Assembly: GCF_900114255.1 (NCBI RefSeq)
Contig: NZ_FOSL01000003.1
Location: forward strand, 255,501-319,500
Direction: 5' to 3'
Source of the DNA: Neomesorhizobium albiziae
GTDB taxonomy: Bacteria; Pseudomonadota; Alphaproteobacteria; Rhizobiales; Rhizobiaceae
Length of the DNA: 64,000 bases
Made by a program: the position numbers and the translations under genes. The notes below the pieces were generated by a model. The model was not told where the DNA came from and made no database searches. It worked only from the letters and a program-made list of their open reading frames with translations. Positions 45,585 through 55,690 of the stretch are shown piece by piece (positions within the stretch are counted from its first letter, which is position 1; the number at the start of each line of letters is the position of its first letter).

Positions 45585-46618
45585 TTGGAGTAGCAGTTGT
45601 CGGCTACGGCTATTGGGGTCCCAACCTCGTCCGAAACCTTTCCGACCTGCAGGGCGCGCGCCTGGTGACGGTATGCGACCTCAAGGCCAGCCGGCTGGAG
45701 TCGGTGCGGAACCGCTATCCCAGCGTGACCCTTACGGAAAATTACGACGACGTGCTGAGCGACCCGCGCGTTCAGGCCGTTGCCATAGCCACCCCGGTTT
45801 CCACCCATTTCAGGCTCGCGATGAGTGCGCTGATGGCCGGGAAACATGTCTTCGTCGAAAAGCCGATCGCATCCTCCGCGGAGGAAGCGGAGCGCCTCGT
45901 CGACGAGGCCGCCCGCCGCGGCCTCGTACTGGCCGTGGACCACACTTTTGTCCACACCGGCGCCGTGCGAAAGATGCGCGAGCTGGTCGAAGCCGGGCTC
46001 GGTCAGATCTATTACTACGATTCGGTTCGGGTGAACCTCGGGCTGTTCCAGCACGATGTCAGCGTCCTGTGGGATCTCGCCGTCCACGACCTCTCGATCA
46101 TGGACTACGTGCTGCCCTCCAAACCTGTCGCGGTGTCGGCGAGCGGCGTCAGTCACGTCGCCGGCGAACCGGAGAACATCGCCTACCTGAACCTCTTGTT
46201 CGAGAACAACCTGATCGCCCATATCCATGTGAACTGGCTGGCGCCGGTCAAGGTGCGACGAACGCTGGTCGGCGGAAGCCGTCGCATGATCGTCTATGAC
46301 GACCTTGAACCGAGCGAAAAGATCAAGGTCTACGACAAGGGCATTACGCTCAACGGCAACCCTCACCTGAGCGGCGAGAACGCGTATCAGGCGATGGTGG
46401 GATACCGTACCGGCGATATGTGGGCTCCCCACCTGGAGGTCACCGAAGCGCTCGGCACCGAGCTTCGCGAATTCGTCGACTGCATCGAGAACAATAAAAC
46501 GCCGATCGCCGACGGGCATGCGGGCCTCAGGGTCGTGCGCATCCTGGAAGCCGCGTCCCAGTCGCTCGCTCAGCGGGGACGCGTGATCGACCTTCAGCCT
46601 GTGAGGCGCGTCGCATGA
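45581..46618 (+). CDS. Gfo/Idh/MocA sugar oxidoreductase (WlbA/WbpB-like)
   Basis: This NAD(P)-dependent oxidoreductase has 345 residues. The Rossmann motif is [17 protein letters not shown], followed by the Lys motif [19 protein letters not shown]. The C-domain includes [16 protein letters not shown] and [16 protein letters not shown]. In the Wlb/Wbp pathway this family oxidises C3 of a UDP-HexNAc uronate so that an aminotransferase can act. Its position between an acetyltransferase and a DegT aminotransferase, with four-base overlaps on both sides, supports this. Confidence 0.87.
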   Translation: MIGVAVVGYGYWGPNLVRNLSDLQGARLVTVCDLKASRLESVRNRYPSVTLTENYDDVLSDPRVQAVAIATPVSTHFRLAMSALMAGKHVFVEKPIASSAEEAERLVDEAARRGLVLAVDHTFVHTGAVRKMRELVEAGLGQIYYYDSVRVNLGLFQHDVSVLWDLAVHDLSIMDYVLPSKPVAVSASGVSHVAGEPENIAYLNLLFENNLIAHIHVNWLAPVKVRRTLVGGSRRMIVYDDLEPSEKIKVYDKGITLNGNPHLSGENAYQAMVGYRTGDMWAPHLEVTEALGTELREFVDCIENNKTPIADGHAGLRVVRILEAASQSLAQRGRVIDLQPVRRVA

Positions 46619-47721
46619 TCCCCTTCCTGGATCTTCAAGCCCAGTACGCATCGATCAAGGAGGAGGCAGACGCCGCGGTTTTGCGTGTCCTCGCCTCCGG
46701 CCAGTATGTGCTCGGCGACGAGGTCGCTATGTTCGAGCGTGAATTCGCCGCCTATTGCGGAACCAAACACGCCATTGCCCTCAACTCCGGCACCAGCGCC
46801 CTTCACCTGGCCTTGCTGGCGGCTGGCATCGGCCCTGGCGACGAAGTAATCACAGTGCCGTTCACATTCGTGGCGACGGTGTCGGCGATCTGCTACATCG
46901 GTGCCCGGCCCATCTTCGTGGATGTCGAGCCCGTTACGCTGACAATGGATCCCGGCAAGCTCGAAGCCGCCATCACCCCGAACACCAAGGCGATCGTCCC
47001 GGTCCATCTCTATGGCCAGATGGCGGACATGGATCCGATCATGGAGATCGCGGACCGGTACAGCATTCCCGTCATCGAGGACGCGTGCCAGGCGCACGGC
47101 GCCGAATATGACGGCATGAGAGCCGGCAGCATGGGCATCTCCGGATGCTTCAGCTTCTATCCCGGCAAGAATCTCGGCGCCTGTGGCGAAGGCGGCATCG
47201 TCGTCACCAATGACGATGCCCATATGCAGGCGATCAGGATGCTGCGGGACTGGGGCCAGGATCGCCGCTACCACCATGCCATCAAGGGCTTCAACTATCG
47301 CATGGACGGCATCCAGGGCGCCATCCTGCGGATCAAGCTACGGCATCTCGACGCCTGGACGACGGCACGGCGCAATCATGCGCAACACTATGGGCAGCTG
47401 CTGGCCAACTCTTCCGTCGTGCAAATACCCAAGCAAGTAGCCAACAGGCGGCATGTCTACCACATCTATGCGGTGCGCACGCCCGATCGCGACAGCCTGC
47501 AGCAGGTCCTGCAGCACGAAGGCATCCATACGGGCCTGCACTATCCAATCCCCGTGCATCTCCAGAAGGCGCATGCCGATCTCGGCCACAAGGTTGGCGG
47601 TTTTCCACGTTCCGAAGCGGCGGCCAAGACTGTTCTGTCGCTTCCCCTCTATCCCGAATTGAAACCGTGGCAGGTCGAACGGGTCGTCGAAGTCGTGGAG
47701 CAAATGGCCTATGTCGGATGA
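46615..47721 (+). CDS. DegT/DnrJ/EryC1 sugar aminotransferase (WlbC/WbpE-like)
   Basis: This PLP-dependent enzyme of 368 residues opens [19 protein letters not shown], has LNSGTSALHLALLAAGI, VIEDACQAHGAEY, and the PLP Lys in FSFYPGKNLGACGEGG. The sequence is closest to the WlbC/WbpE 3-aminotransferases. It is expected to take the 3-keto sugar from the oxidoreductase and hand the 3-amino sugar to the acyltransferase. ATGA overlap with the oxidoreductase shows tight coupling. Confidence 0.87.
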   Translation: MIPFLDLQAQYASIKEEADAAVLRVLASGQYVLGDEVAMFEREFAAYCGTKHAIALNSGTSALHLALLAAGIGPGDEVITVPFTFVATVSAICYIGARPIFVDVEPVTLTMDPGKLEAAITPNTKAIVPVHLYGQMADMDPIMEIADRYSIPVIEDACQAHGAEYDGMRAGSMGISGCFSFYPGKNLGACGEGGIVVTNDDAHMQAIRMLRDWGQDRRYHHAIKGFNYRMDGIQGAILRIKLRHLDAWTTARRNHAQHYGQLLANSSVVQIPKQVANRRHVYHIYAVRTPDRDSLQQVLQHEGIHTGLHYPIPVHLQKAHADLGHKVGGFPRSEAAAKTVLSLPLYPELKPWQVERVVEVVEQMAYVG

Positions 47722-48442
47722 TCGCAAACGTGCCGCCGCCAGGGTAGTCGAGGCGGTACACGGTCGCCTTCAAATGCCCGTCGACCCCGAATTCGAGCAG
47801 GGTCTCGCCGAGGCCCTGCTTGATGCATACGGAAAGGCAAACCTCGCCGATCTTTACGGACGCTTCGCAACGGGCCCCGGCTATCTCGATTCCCTGATGC
47901 GCAAGACGATCTGGCGGGCGCTTGCACGCAGTTGCCAGTCTGGCCTTCAGGTCGGCACCGGCGCGGGTTTCAAGCATCCGGAAACCTTCGAGATTGGCAG
48001 CAACGTCTTCATCGGCGCCCAGGCCTTCATCCAGGGCCGATATGACGGCAGCTGCGTCATAGGCGACAATGTCTGGATCGGTCCGCAAGCATATCTCGAT
48101 GCGCGCGACCTGCTCATCGAGGAATGCGTCGGCTGGGGGCCTGGAGCCAAGATTCTCGGGTCGACCCACAGCGGCGAACCGGTGGGCGTGCCGATTATCC
48201 GGACAGCTCTCGAGATCAGGCCCGTACGGATCGAAGCGTGGGCCGATGTCGGCACCAATGCCACCGTTCTTCCGGGCGTCACCATAGGCAAAGGTGCGAT
48301 CGTGGGCGCAGGCGCGGTCGTTGCCAGCGATGTACCGCCTTTCGCGGTGGTCGCGGGCGTCCCCGCAAAATTCCTTCGATGGCGGACGGACCCGGAACTG
48401 CAAGCCGCATCCGAAATCGAAACGCAGCGCGAGAGGGTATGA
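47711..48442 (+). CDS. Hexapeptide acyltransferase (maltose acetyltransferase-like)
   Basis: The 243-residue protein has a helical N-terminal ~75 residues and a left-handed beta-helix with FEIGSNVFIGAQAFIQG, VIGDNVWIGPQAYLDAR and the late hexapeptides PGVTIGKGAIVGAGAVVASD. The likely catalytic His lies in GSTHSGEPVG. It overlaps the aminotransferase by 11 bases. It is a second acyltransferase in the operon, so it may O- or N-acylate a different position or an acceptor glycan. Confidence 0.8.
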   Translation: MSDDRKRAAARVVEAVHGRLQMPVDPEFEQGLAEALLDAYGKANLADLYGRFATGPGYLDSLMRKTIWRALARSCQSGLQVGTGAGFKHPETFEIGSNVFIGAQAFIQGRYDGSCVIGDNVWIGPQAYLDARDLLIEECVGWGPGAKILGSTHSGEPVGVPIIRTALEIRPVRIEAWADVGTNATVLPGVTIGKGAIVGAGAVVASDVPPFAVVAGVPAKFLRWRTDPELQAASEIETQRERV

Positions 48443-48443
48443 C

Positions 48444-49421
48444 ATGAAGGACAAACGCGTCCTGATAACAGGTGGTGCAGGACTGATCGGCTCCCACATT
48501 GCCGACCTCGTCGCGCAGGAAAATCCGGCCGAGATCATCATTCTCGACAACTTCGTGCGCGGCCGCCGCGAAAACCTTCGCCAGGCGAGCGCACTGTTTC
48601 CACTGACCATCGTGGAAGGCGACATCCGCGACCGCGTCACGCTCGGAAAACTCTTCGAAGGCGTCGACATCGTCTTTCATCAGGCCGCCATCCGCATCAC
48701 GCAATGCGCCGAGGAACCCCGCCTTGCTTTTGATGTGCTGGCCGGCGGCACCTTCAACGTCATCGAAGCGGCGGTGCGGGCAGGCGTGAGTAAGGTCGTC
48801 GCTGCGTCCTCCGCTTCGGTTCTGGGCCTGGCCGAAAGCTTCCCCACGACAGAGGATCATCATCCCTACAACAACCGCACCATCTACGGCGCGGCAAAAA
48901 CCTTCAACGAAGGATTGCTGCGCTCGTTCGCGGAAATGCAGGGCCTGCGCTATGTCGCGCTGCGCTATTTCAACGTCTACGGGCCGCGCATGGACGTCTA
49001 CGGCGCGTATACGGAAGTGCTCATCCGCTGGATGGAACGCCTGGCCGCAGGTGAGGCTCCCATCATCCACGGCGACGGGTCGCAGACCATGGATTTCGTG
49101 CATGTGCACGACATCGCGCGCGCCAACGTGCTGGCTGCGAAAGCCGATGTCACCGACGAGGTGTTCAACGTCGCCAGCGGGACGGAGACAAGTCTTCTCC
49201 AGCTTGCGCAGATGCTAAGCAGCGTCATGGGCTCTTCAACGGCTCCACAGCACGTGCCGGCGCGCGCGGTCAACGGCGTAACGCGCCGGCTGGCGGATAC
49301 GAGCAGAGCCACACAGCGCCTCGGTTTCACCGCGAAAATAAGCCTCGAAGACGGGCTTCGCGATCTTGTCGACTGGTGGCAGCAGGAGCGGGCCGCGACA
49401 CGCCCGGTGGCGGCAGAATGA
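48444..49421 (+). CDS. NAD-dependent sugar epimerase/dehydratase
   Basis: This extended SDR enzyme has 325 residues. The NAD motif is VLITGGAGLIGSHIADLV, followed by VFHQAAIRITQC, the Ser/Tyr/Lys triad with YGAAKTFNEG, and RYFNVYGPRMDVYG. The pattern is that of UDP-sugar 4-epimerases or related dehydratases (GalE/WbpP-like). A GAGAGGG site precedes ATG 48444, one base after the previous stop. Its stop overlaps the next start (ATGA). It could epimerise the operon's amino sugar or provide a 4-keto intermediate for the second aminotransferase. Confidence 0.85.
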   Translation: MKDKRVLITGGAGLIGSHIADLVAQENPAEIIILDNFVRGRRENLRQASALFPLTIVEGDIRDRVTLGKLFEGVDIVFHQAAIRITQCAEEPRLAFDVLAGGTFNVIEAAVRAGVSKVVAASSASVLGLAESFPTTEDHHPYNNRTIYGAAKTFNEGLLRSFAEMQGLRYVALRYFNVYGPRMDVYGAYTEVLIRWMERLAAGEAPIIHGDGSQTMDFVHVHDIARANVLAAKADVTDEVFNVASGTETSLLQLAQMLSSVMGSSTAPQHVPARAVNGVTRRLADTSRATQRLGFTAKISLEDGLRDLVDWWQQERAATRPVAAE

Positions 49422-50611
49422 GTATCCCCTTGCGACAGGTGCCGGTCGCCAAGCCGGTTCTCGACGAACGCGAAGTCGAAGCGGTGCGCCGCGTCATTCT
49501 TTCCGGCTGGGTCACGCAAGGTCCGGAGGTCGCGGCGTTCGAAAAAGAGTTCGCAAGCATGGTCGGCGCTCCCCATGCCTGCGCTGTTTCCAACTGCACG
49601 ACGGCGCTGCATCTCGCGCTGATGGCTGTCGGGGTCGGCCCCGGCGATGAAGTCATCACCGCCAGCCATTCCTTCATCGCGACCGCGAACGCAATCCGCT
49701 ATTGCGGCGCCGTTCCGGTGTTCGTCGATGTTGAAGCCGGCGGCTTCAACATCGATCCCGCATTGATCGAGCCTGCGATTTCCCCACGCACCAAGGCGAT
49801 CCTGTGCGTGCATCAACTAGGCATGCCGTGCGACCTGTCGAAGATCGTCGAAATCGGCAAGCGTCACGGCATCCCCGTCATCGAGGATGCGGCCTGTGCG
49901 ATCGGCAGCGAAATCCTCTGGAACGGCACCTGGGAGAAGATCGGCAAGCCGCATGGCGACATCGCCTGCTTCTCATTCCATCCGCGCAAGGTCGTCACCA
50001 CCGGTGACGGCGGCATGCTGACCACCCGCAATCCGGAATACGACGCCAAGTTCAGGCTTTGGCGCCAGCATTCGATGAGCGTCACCGATGCGGTGCGGCA
50101 CGGTTCGCGCGACGTCATATTCGAGACATATCCCGAGGTCGGCTTCAATTACAGGATGACGGACCTCCAGGCCGCGGTCGGCCGCGAGCAACTGAAACGT
50201 CTCCCGGAAATCGTCGCGCGGCGCAGGCAACTCGCCGAGGCCTATAGCCGCCATCTCTCGGGGACAGCCGGCCTGATCGCCCCCCTTGAGCCGCATTGGG
50301 GACGCAGCAACTGGCAGAGCTATTGCGTCGGGCTGCCGCATTGGAGCGACCAGCGCGCGACCATGCAGGCGCTGCTCGATGCCGGCGTCTCGACCCGGCG
50401 CGGCGTCATGAACATTCATCTCGAAGGCGCCTATGCGCAAAGCGGCAGCTTCCGTGCGGGCTCCAGCCTCCAGCGTAGTATAGATGCGCAGTTCGGATCG
50501 CTGATCCTGCCGCTGTTCACACAAATGACGGATGATGACCTGTCGCGTGTAGCCGACAGCCTCATCGCCGTGGTCGTTGACGAACAACCCCGTCAGGCGC
50601 AGGTCGGCTGA
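49418..50611 (+). CDS. DegT/DnrJ/EryC1 aminotransferase, second copy
   Basis: The 397-residue PLP enzyme has VAKPVLDEREVEAVRRVILS, SNCTTALHLALMAVGV, VIEDAACAIGSE, and the PLP Lys in FSFHPRKVVTTGDGGM. It is closer to the perosamine/PglE type (4-aminotransferase) than the first copy, judging by the SGWVTQGPEVAAFE segment. Coupled by ATGA to the epimerase gene, it ends the operon before a strong terminator. It may make a 4-amino sugar; the exact product is not known. Confidence 0.86.
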   Translation: MSIPLRQVPVAKPVLDEREVEAVRRVILSGWVTQGPEVAAFEKEFASMVGAPHACAVSNCTTALHLALMAVGVGPGDEVITASHSFIATANAIRYCGAVPVFVDVEAGGFNIDPALIEPAISPRTKAILCVHQLGMPCDLSKIVEIGKRHGIPVIEDAACAIGSEILWNGTWEKIGKPHGDIACFSFHPRKVVTTGDGGMLTTRNPEYDAKFRLWRQHSMSVTDAVRHGSRDVIFETYPEVGFNYRMTDLQAAVGREQLKRLPEIVARRRQLAEAYSRHLSGTAGLIAPLEPHWGRSNWQSYCVGLPHWSDQRATMQALLDAGVSTRRGVMNIHLEGAYAQSGSFRAGSSLQRSIDAQFGSLILPLFTQMTDDDLSRVADSLIAVVVDEQPRQAQVG

Positions 50612-50637
50612 AGAAACCTGCCCTGGAGGACAGCTAG

Positions 50638-50669
50638 AAATCACGTCGGCCATCCGGCGTGATTTTTTT
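50638..50669. terminator. Terminator after acylamino-sugar operon
   Basis: The stem AATCACGTCGG / CCGGCGTGATT (one wobble pair) with a CCAT loop is followed by a seven-T run. It is shared with the convergent flippase gene end. Confidence 0.85.
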
Positions 50670-52188
50670 ATGCCGGTTTGGGCAGCCAGGACTTTATCGA
50701 AGACGGCACCCAGTCCATCGGCAGCAGTTGGGCGAGGGTCCGCAGCGAATAGAGGCCGCATACCAGTGTCACCGCCAATCCGATCGCGGTGGCCGGCCCG
50801 CCAGGCAGCATCATGAAGCCGCCGAACACCAGGCCAGTCGCCGGAAGGAAGAACAGTCCAAGCCGAATGTTGCTGGCCGACCAGCGGAATCCACTGACTT
50901 TCCGCACCAGCACGTAGATGAGCAGGCTGTGCCAGACGTAGAGGCCGAAAAACGCCATGCCCGAACCGACGGGGCCGACATAAGGCACCAACAGCCAGGC
51001 GAGGCCCACATGCACCAGTGTGGCCGCCACCTCGGTCCAGAAGAATATCTTCTGCGCGCCCTTGGCCAGCACGATGAAGCCCATTGGCCAGGCGACGATC
51101 CGCAGCATCATGCCAAGGCAGATCCAGCGCAGTAGGTCGGCGGCCGCATGGAATTCCGACGAATAGAACAACGTCATCAAAAAGGGAGCGATAGAGAGCG
51201 TAGCGATCAAGCCGGGCCCGGCCAGAAGGATGCTGATCTGGGCCTGCTCGTTAACCAGGCGGTTGCATTCTTCGTTGTTGGTGGCGACCGCCGTCAGGCG
51301 CGGATAGAAATCGGTTCCCATCGCCTGCAGGATGAAGCTGGCATACAGACCACCCAGCGCCCACGCCGCCTGGTATAGGCCGGCCGCCACAACGCCGCCT
51401 TCGCGCAGCACGATGATGCGGACTGCATAGGCAGCCCCGACGGTCAGAAATCCGCTCGCCATGAAGACAACGCCAAGACCGAGCAGCGCCCTGGCTTCCC
51501 CGGCGACTTCCCGCATCGACATGGAGGGTGGGGCGATGTGGATTTTGCGGCTGTACCACCACGAGGTGGCGATCGATGCCGCCGCCATCGCCACCAGCGC
51601 CGGAACGATCCCCTTTTCGCCGAAGAAATAGACCATCGGTACCGCGATCAGCGTGCTGAACATGGCCGAGAGCATGTTGATGCGGGCAAGGTCACCGATA
51701 CGCCGCATGCCCTGGACAAGCGCGATCTGCCCGAAGGAGATGAGCCGGAAAAACACCACTGCCGAAAGCAGCGCCACGGCCGCCGCGTGCGTGTAGTTGC
51801 CGAACGTGAAATTCGATACGGGAAGGCACAATGCCAGCAAGAGCAGTGCGCCGCCCAGGCCAAGTATGAACGAGACGCGCCGCAGCACCGTTGTCGTGCG
51901 GGCGATCCGTTCCTGGTCTTCGGTGCCAACCGCCTCGGCAATCTGGCGCACGCCGCTTGCCTGGATGCCCAGCCCGGCGAGTGTCTGCGTAAGGTCGGAT
52001 ATCGACGTGTAGAGACCGACAAGACCGACGCCACCCGGCCCCAGCAGGATCGCCATCGCCTTGTTGCGGATGATGGAAAAGCCGATGTTCACGATCGAGG
52101 AACCGCCGATGACGGCCGTTGCCTTCAGAATCTGCGCATAGGTTCCGCTCGCCGCGCGCGTTTCGGTGGACATGGTTTTGGTGTCCAT
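50668..52188 (-). CDS. Wzx-like polysaccharide flippase
   Basis: This integral inner-membrane protein has 506 residues and about 12-14 hydrophobic segments. The opening ILKATAVIGGSSIVNIGFSI and IIRNKAMAILLGPGGVGLVG is typical of the MATE-like Wzx/WzxE group that flips lipid-linked repeat units to the periplasm. ATG at 52188 has GAGG five bases upstream; the frame is open further but overlaps rmlD. It follows rmlD closely, in the rmlABCD operon. Confidence 0.87.
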   Translation of the reverse strand: MDTKTMSTETRAASGTYAQILKATAVIGGSSIVNIGFSIIRNKAMAILLGPGGVGLVGLYTSISDLTQTLAGLGIQASGVRQIAEAVGTEDQERIARTTTVLRRVSFILGLGGALLLLALCLPVSNFTFGNYTHAAAVALLSAVVFFRLISFGQIALVQGMRRIGDLARINMLSAMFSTLIAVPMVYFFGEKGIVPALVAMAAASIATSWWYSRKIHIAPPSMSMREVAGEARALLGLGVVFMASGFLTVGAAYAVRIIVLREGGVVAAGLYQAAWALGGLYASFILQAMGTDFYPRLTAVATNNEECNRLVNEQAQISILLAGPGLIATLSIAPFLMTLFYSSEFHAAADLLRWICLGMMLRIVAWPMGFIVLAKGAQKIFFWTEVAATLVHVGLAWLLVPYVGPVGSGMAFFGLYVWHSLLIYVLVRKVSGFRWSASNIRLGLFFLPATGLVFGGFMMLPGGPATAIGLAVTLVCGLYSLRTLAQLLPMDWVPSSIKSWLPKPA

Positions 52189-52195
52189 CCTGACC

Positions 52196-53086
52196 TCAAC
52201 CGCCGTTGTGGAAATCCTGGGCAAGCAACCGGCGCACGACCGTTTCCGTACTGGTTTGCCAATGGCGGGGCTGCACGCCGAAAACCACCGATGCCTTTTC
52301 GCTGCAGAGCCGCGAGAATGCCGGGCGCCGAGCCTTGGCCGGATATTCCGACGTGGCGACATCGGTGACATCGGCAAACGGTCCACCATGCGTGCGGCTA
52401 ACCGCAAAGACATGGCGCGCGAAATCGGCCCAGTTGGTGTCGCCGGCACCAGCCAGGTGGTAGATGCCGAATTGTCCTGCACCCAGGTTGCTTGCAATCT
52501 GAAGAATGCCGTCAGCGAGATCGAGAGCCGACGTCGGGTTGCCCCACTGGTCGGACACGACGGGAATCGCATTGCGATCCCTGGCGAGGGTGAGCATCGT
52601 GCGTACGAAATTCTTTCCGAACGGGCTGTATACCCAACTGGTGCGCAGGATCACATGCCGGGGATTGGACTGGGCAACGGCCCGTTCGCCCTCACACTTC
52701 GTCATCCCGTAGACCGTCTTCGGACCCGTTTCAGCCTGCTCCCGATAGGGTTTGGGATCGTCGCCGGCGAACACATAGTCGGTCGACAGGTGGATGACGG
52801 GCGCACCGATGAGCTCGGCCGCTTCGGCGACTGCGGACGCGCCTGCCACATTGACCGCAAAGGCCCGTTCGGGTTCATCTTCCGCCCGGTCGACGGCGGT
52901 GTAGGCAGCGGCTGAAACAACCACGTCGGGTTTTGCCGAGACAATGGATGCGATGACGGATTTCCGGTCGGACAGATCAAGCTGCGGCCGCCCGATCGCG
53001 CTCAGTTGCACGCCGGGCAGGTCGACTGCCCTCTCTGCGAGACTTCGCACGACCTGACCGGCCGTGCCGGTGACCAGGATTTTCAT
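52196..53086 (-). CDS. rfbD: dTDP-4-dehydrorhamnose reductase
   Basis: This NAD(P)H-dependent extended SDR makes the last step of dTDP-L-rhamnose. The 296-residue protein has [54 protein letters not shown] and the active YGMTKCEGE. It overlaps rfbB by four bases (ATGA), which fixes the start at 53086. Confidence 0.93.
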   Translation of the reverse strand: MKILVTGTAGQVVRSLAERAVDLPGVQLSAIGRPQLDLSDRKSVIASIVSAKPDVVVSAAAYTAVDRAEDEPERAFAVNVAGASAVAEAAELIGAPVIHLSTDYVFAGDDPKPYREQAETGPKTVYGMTKCEGERAVAQSNPRHVILRTSWVYSPFGKNFVRTMLTLARDRNAIPVVSDQWGNPTSALDLADGILQIASNLGAGQFGIYHLAGAGDTNWADFARHVFAVSRTHGGPFADVTDVATSEYPAKARRPAFSRLCSEKASVVFGVQPRHWQTSTETVVRRLLAQDFHNGG

Positions 53087-54150
53087 TGCGCCGCCACGAG
53101 CCTGCCAAGGCGTTCCCCGGCATAGTGCCCCTCGCGAATGGGCCCCCACCACCATTCATTGTCGAGATACCAGTCAACGGTGCGGGCAAGTCCTGTTTCG
53201 AAGCTTTCCCTGGCTTTCCAGCCGAGCTCGCGCTCCAGCTTCGAGCCGTCGATCGCATAGCGCCGGTCATGGCCCGGCCGGTCCGCCACAAACGTGATCA
53301 GGCTGCGGTAGGAGCCGCCGTTGCGTCGCGGTTTCCTGGCATCGAGGATATCGCAGATCGTTTCGACAACGCGGATGTTGCTGCGTTCGGCGTTGCCCCC
53401 GACATTATAGCTTTCGCCGACTACGCCGTTGCGCGCGATGAGCGCCAGCGCCCGCACATGATCCTCGACATGAAGCCAGTCGCGAATGTTCTTTCCGGCG
53501 CCATAGACCCGCAAAGGTTGCTCGTCGAGCGCGTTGAGGATGGTCAGCGGGATAAGCTTTTCGGGGAAGTGGAACGGGCCGTAGTTGTTGGAGCAGTTGG
53601 AAAGAACGACCGGCAGACCGAAGGTGCGGTGCCATGCCCGCACCAGATGATCGGAGGCCGCCTTGGAGGCGGAATAGGGTGACGAAGGCACGTACGGCGT
53701 ATCTTCCGTAAATCGCGCTTCCTCCTCATCGAGATCGCCGAAAACCTCATCCGTGGAGACATGGTGAAAGCGAAACCGCTCCGCCATCTCTGGCGGGAGA
53801 TCGCGCCAGTATGCAAGGGACGCGCACAGCAGCCGGAACGTTCCCACGATGTTGGTTTCGATGAAATCGGCGGGGCCGTCGATGGAACGGTCGACATGCG
53901 TTTCGGCGGCAAGATGCATGACGGTGTCAATTTTCTCGGCACGCAGGATTTCGCTCACCCGCCGATCGTCGCGAATATCGGCGCGAACGAATGTATAGTT
54001 AGGAAGGTTTTCGATCTGCCGCAGCGACGCGAGATTGCCGGCATAAGTCAGCTTGTCGATGTTGACGACGCGGTCGGCCGGATTGCCTGTCAGGTATCGG
54101 CACAGCGCCGATCCGATGAACCCTGCACCGCCTGTGACAAGTATGTTCAT
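53083..54150 (-). CDS. rfbB: dTDP-glucose 4,6-dehydratase
   Basis: This NAD-dependent dehydratase of the dTDP-L-rhamnose pathway has 355 residues. It has [67 protein letters not shown] and the [12 protein letters not shown] region, all standard for RmlB. The start at 54150 is the first Met before the NAD motif. It lies 13 bases downstream of rfbC and overlaps rfbD. Confidence 0.95.
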   Translation of the reverse strand: MNILVTGGAGFIGSALCRYLTGNPADRVVNIDKLTYAGNLASLRQIENLPNYTFVRADIRDDRRVSEILRAEKIDTVMHLAAETHVDRSIDGPADFIETNIVGTFRLLCASLAYWRDLPPEMAERFRFHHVSTDEVFGDLDEEEARFTEDTPYVPSSPYSASKAASDHLVRAWHRTFGLPVVLSNCSNNYGPFHFPEKLIPLTILNALDEQPLRVYGAGKNIRDWLHVEDHVRALALIARNGVVGESYNVGGNAERSNIRVVETICDILDARKPRRNGGSYRSLITFVADRPGHDRRYAIDGSKLERELGWKARESFETGLARTVDWYLDNEWWWGPIREGHYAGERLGRLVAAQ

Positions 54151-54163
54151 GGACGGCCCCCTC

Positions 54164-54727
54164 TCATTGGAAATCGAAGACCCCGGCCTGTTTCAGCAGC
54201 GGCGCCTGGCGGTCTTTCTCAGAAAGCACAAGGTCTTCTGAAGGGATCGGCCAGGCGATGCCGATATCGGGATCGTCGAAGCGGATCGACCGGTCATGGG
54301 CAGGGGAGTAATAATCCGTCACCTTGTAGACGACTTCGGTATTCGGCTCGAGCGTCGCAAAGCCGTGCGCGAACCCTTTGGGGACGAAAAGCTGGTTCCA
54401 TGCCTCGGCGGACAGAACGACCCCGACCCATTTGGCGAATGTTGGCGATCCCCTTCGAATATCGACGGCAACATCGAAGATTGAACCGCGCACCACCCTG
54501 ACGAGTTTGTCCTGCGCGTGGGGCGGTAGCTGGTAGTGCAGGCCGCGCAACACGCCACGGTCGACCGAGAGCGAATGATTGTCCTGGACGAAAGCGTCCG
54601 TTACGCCACCTTCGGAAAAACGCTGTGCGTTCCACGTTTCCGAAAAGAATCCGCGATCATCGATGAAACGGTTCGGCTGGATCTCGAGGACCCCGCCGAG
54701 GCCAAGCTCTGTCACCTTGAGGCCCAT
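54164..54727 (-). CDS. rfbC: dTDP-4-dehydrorhamnose 3,5-epimerase
   Basis: This cupin-fold epimerase has 187 residues. It has [54 protein letters not shown] and [20 protein letters not shown], with the catalytic His in GLHYQ. ATG at 54727 overlaps the rfbA stop (ATGA). It is part of the rmlA-C-B-D-flippase operon. Confidence 0.95.
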   Translation of the reverse strand: MGLKVTELGLGGVLEIQPNRFIDDRGFFSETWNAQRFSEGGVTDAFVQDNHSLSVDRGVLRGLHYQLPPHAQDKLVRVVRGSIFDVAVDIRRGSPTFAKWVGVVLSAEAWNQLFVPKGFAHGFATLEPNTEVVYKVTDYYSPAHDRSIRFDDPDIGIAWPIPSEDLVLSEKDRQAPLLKQAGVFDFQ

Positions 54728-55602
54728 CAATTGGCCTCCTGGACCAGCCGGCGCAGATATTCGCCGTAGGTGGTCTTTTCCATCAGGGAAGCGCGTTGCA
54801 GAACCTGGCCACAGGTGAGCCAGCCAAGCCCGAGCGCAATTTCTTCGGGACAGGCGATCTGCGCGCCCTGACGCCGCTCGACAGTCTGCACGAAGGCGGA
54901 AGCGTCCTGCAGGCTGTCATAGGTGCCGGTGTCCAGCCAGGCATAACCGCGGCCGAGGCGGCTGACATGCAGATCGCCGCGATCGAGATAGGCATTGTTG
55001 ACCGCTGTGATCTCAAGTTCGCCGCGAGCCGACGGCCGGATCGAGGAAGCGATGTCGACCACGTCATTGTCGTAGAAATAGAGGCCGGTGACCGCCCAGT
55101 TCGATTGCGGCCGGGAAGGCTTTTCCTCGATGCACGTCGCCTTGCCACTGCCATTGTCGAAGCTGACGACGCCATACCGCTCCGGGTCGTTGACGTGATA
55201 GGCAAAGACGGTCGCCCCCGTTTTCCTTGCCGCCGCTTCGCGGCAGACATCGGGAAGCCCGTGTCCGAAGAAGATGTTGTCGCCGAGAATCATGGCGACC
55301 GGGCCATCGCCGATGAAGTCGCGGCCGATCAGGAACGCTTCTGCAAGACCGTTGGGCTGGGCCTGTTCGGCGTAGGAAAGGCTGATGCCGAAATCGGACC
55401 CGTCACCCAGCAATTCCTTGAACAGGGGAAGGTCGCGCGGCGTCGAAATCACCAGGATTTCGCGGATGCCCGATAGCATGAGGACGCTCAGAGGGTAAAA
55501 GATCATCGGCTTGTCGTAGACAGGCAGAAGCTGCTTCGACACGGCGATGGTGATCGGATAGAGGCGCGTGCCACTGCCACCGGCGAGGATGATGCCCTTC
55601 AT
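54727..55602 (-). CDS. rfbA: Glucose-1-phosphate thymidylyltransferase
   Basis: The first enzyme of dTDP-L-rhamnose synthesis, joining dTTP and glucose-1-phosphate. The 291-residue protein opens [20 protein letters not shown], then [52 protein letters not shown] and [14 protein letters not shown]. The start is set by the family N-terminus. It heads the rml operon, about 90 bases after the export protein gene on the same strand. Confidence 0.96.
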   Translation of the reverse strand: MKGIILAGGSGTRLYPITIAVSKQLLPVYDKPMIFYPLSVLMLSGIREILVISTPRDLPLFKELLGDGSDFGISLSYAEQAQPNGLAEAFLIGRDFIGDGPVAMILGDNIFFGHGLPDVCREAAARKTGATVFAYHVNDPERYGVVSFDNGSGKATCIEEKPSRPQSNWAVTGLYFYDNDVVDIASSIRPSARGELEITAVNNAYLDRGDLHVSRLGRGYAWLDTGTYDSLQDASAFVQTVERRQGAQIACPEEIALGLGWLTCGQVLQRASLMEKTTYGEYLRRLVQEAN

Positions 55603-55690
55603 GCCAGCCCCATCCGGTATCCGTCCGCGCAGGGAACATGAACGCACGCGACTGCCTGCCGGCATTGCCGGCTTCGAACGTTATTGCCAC

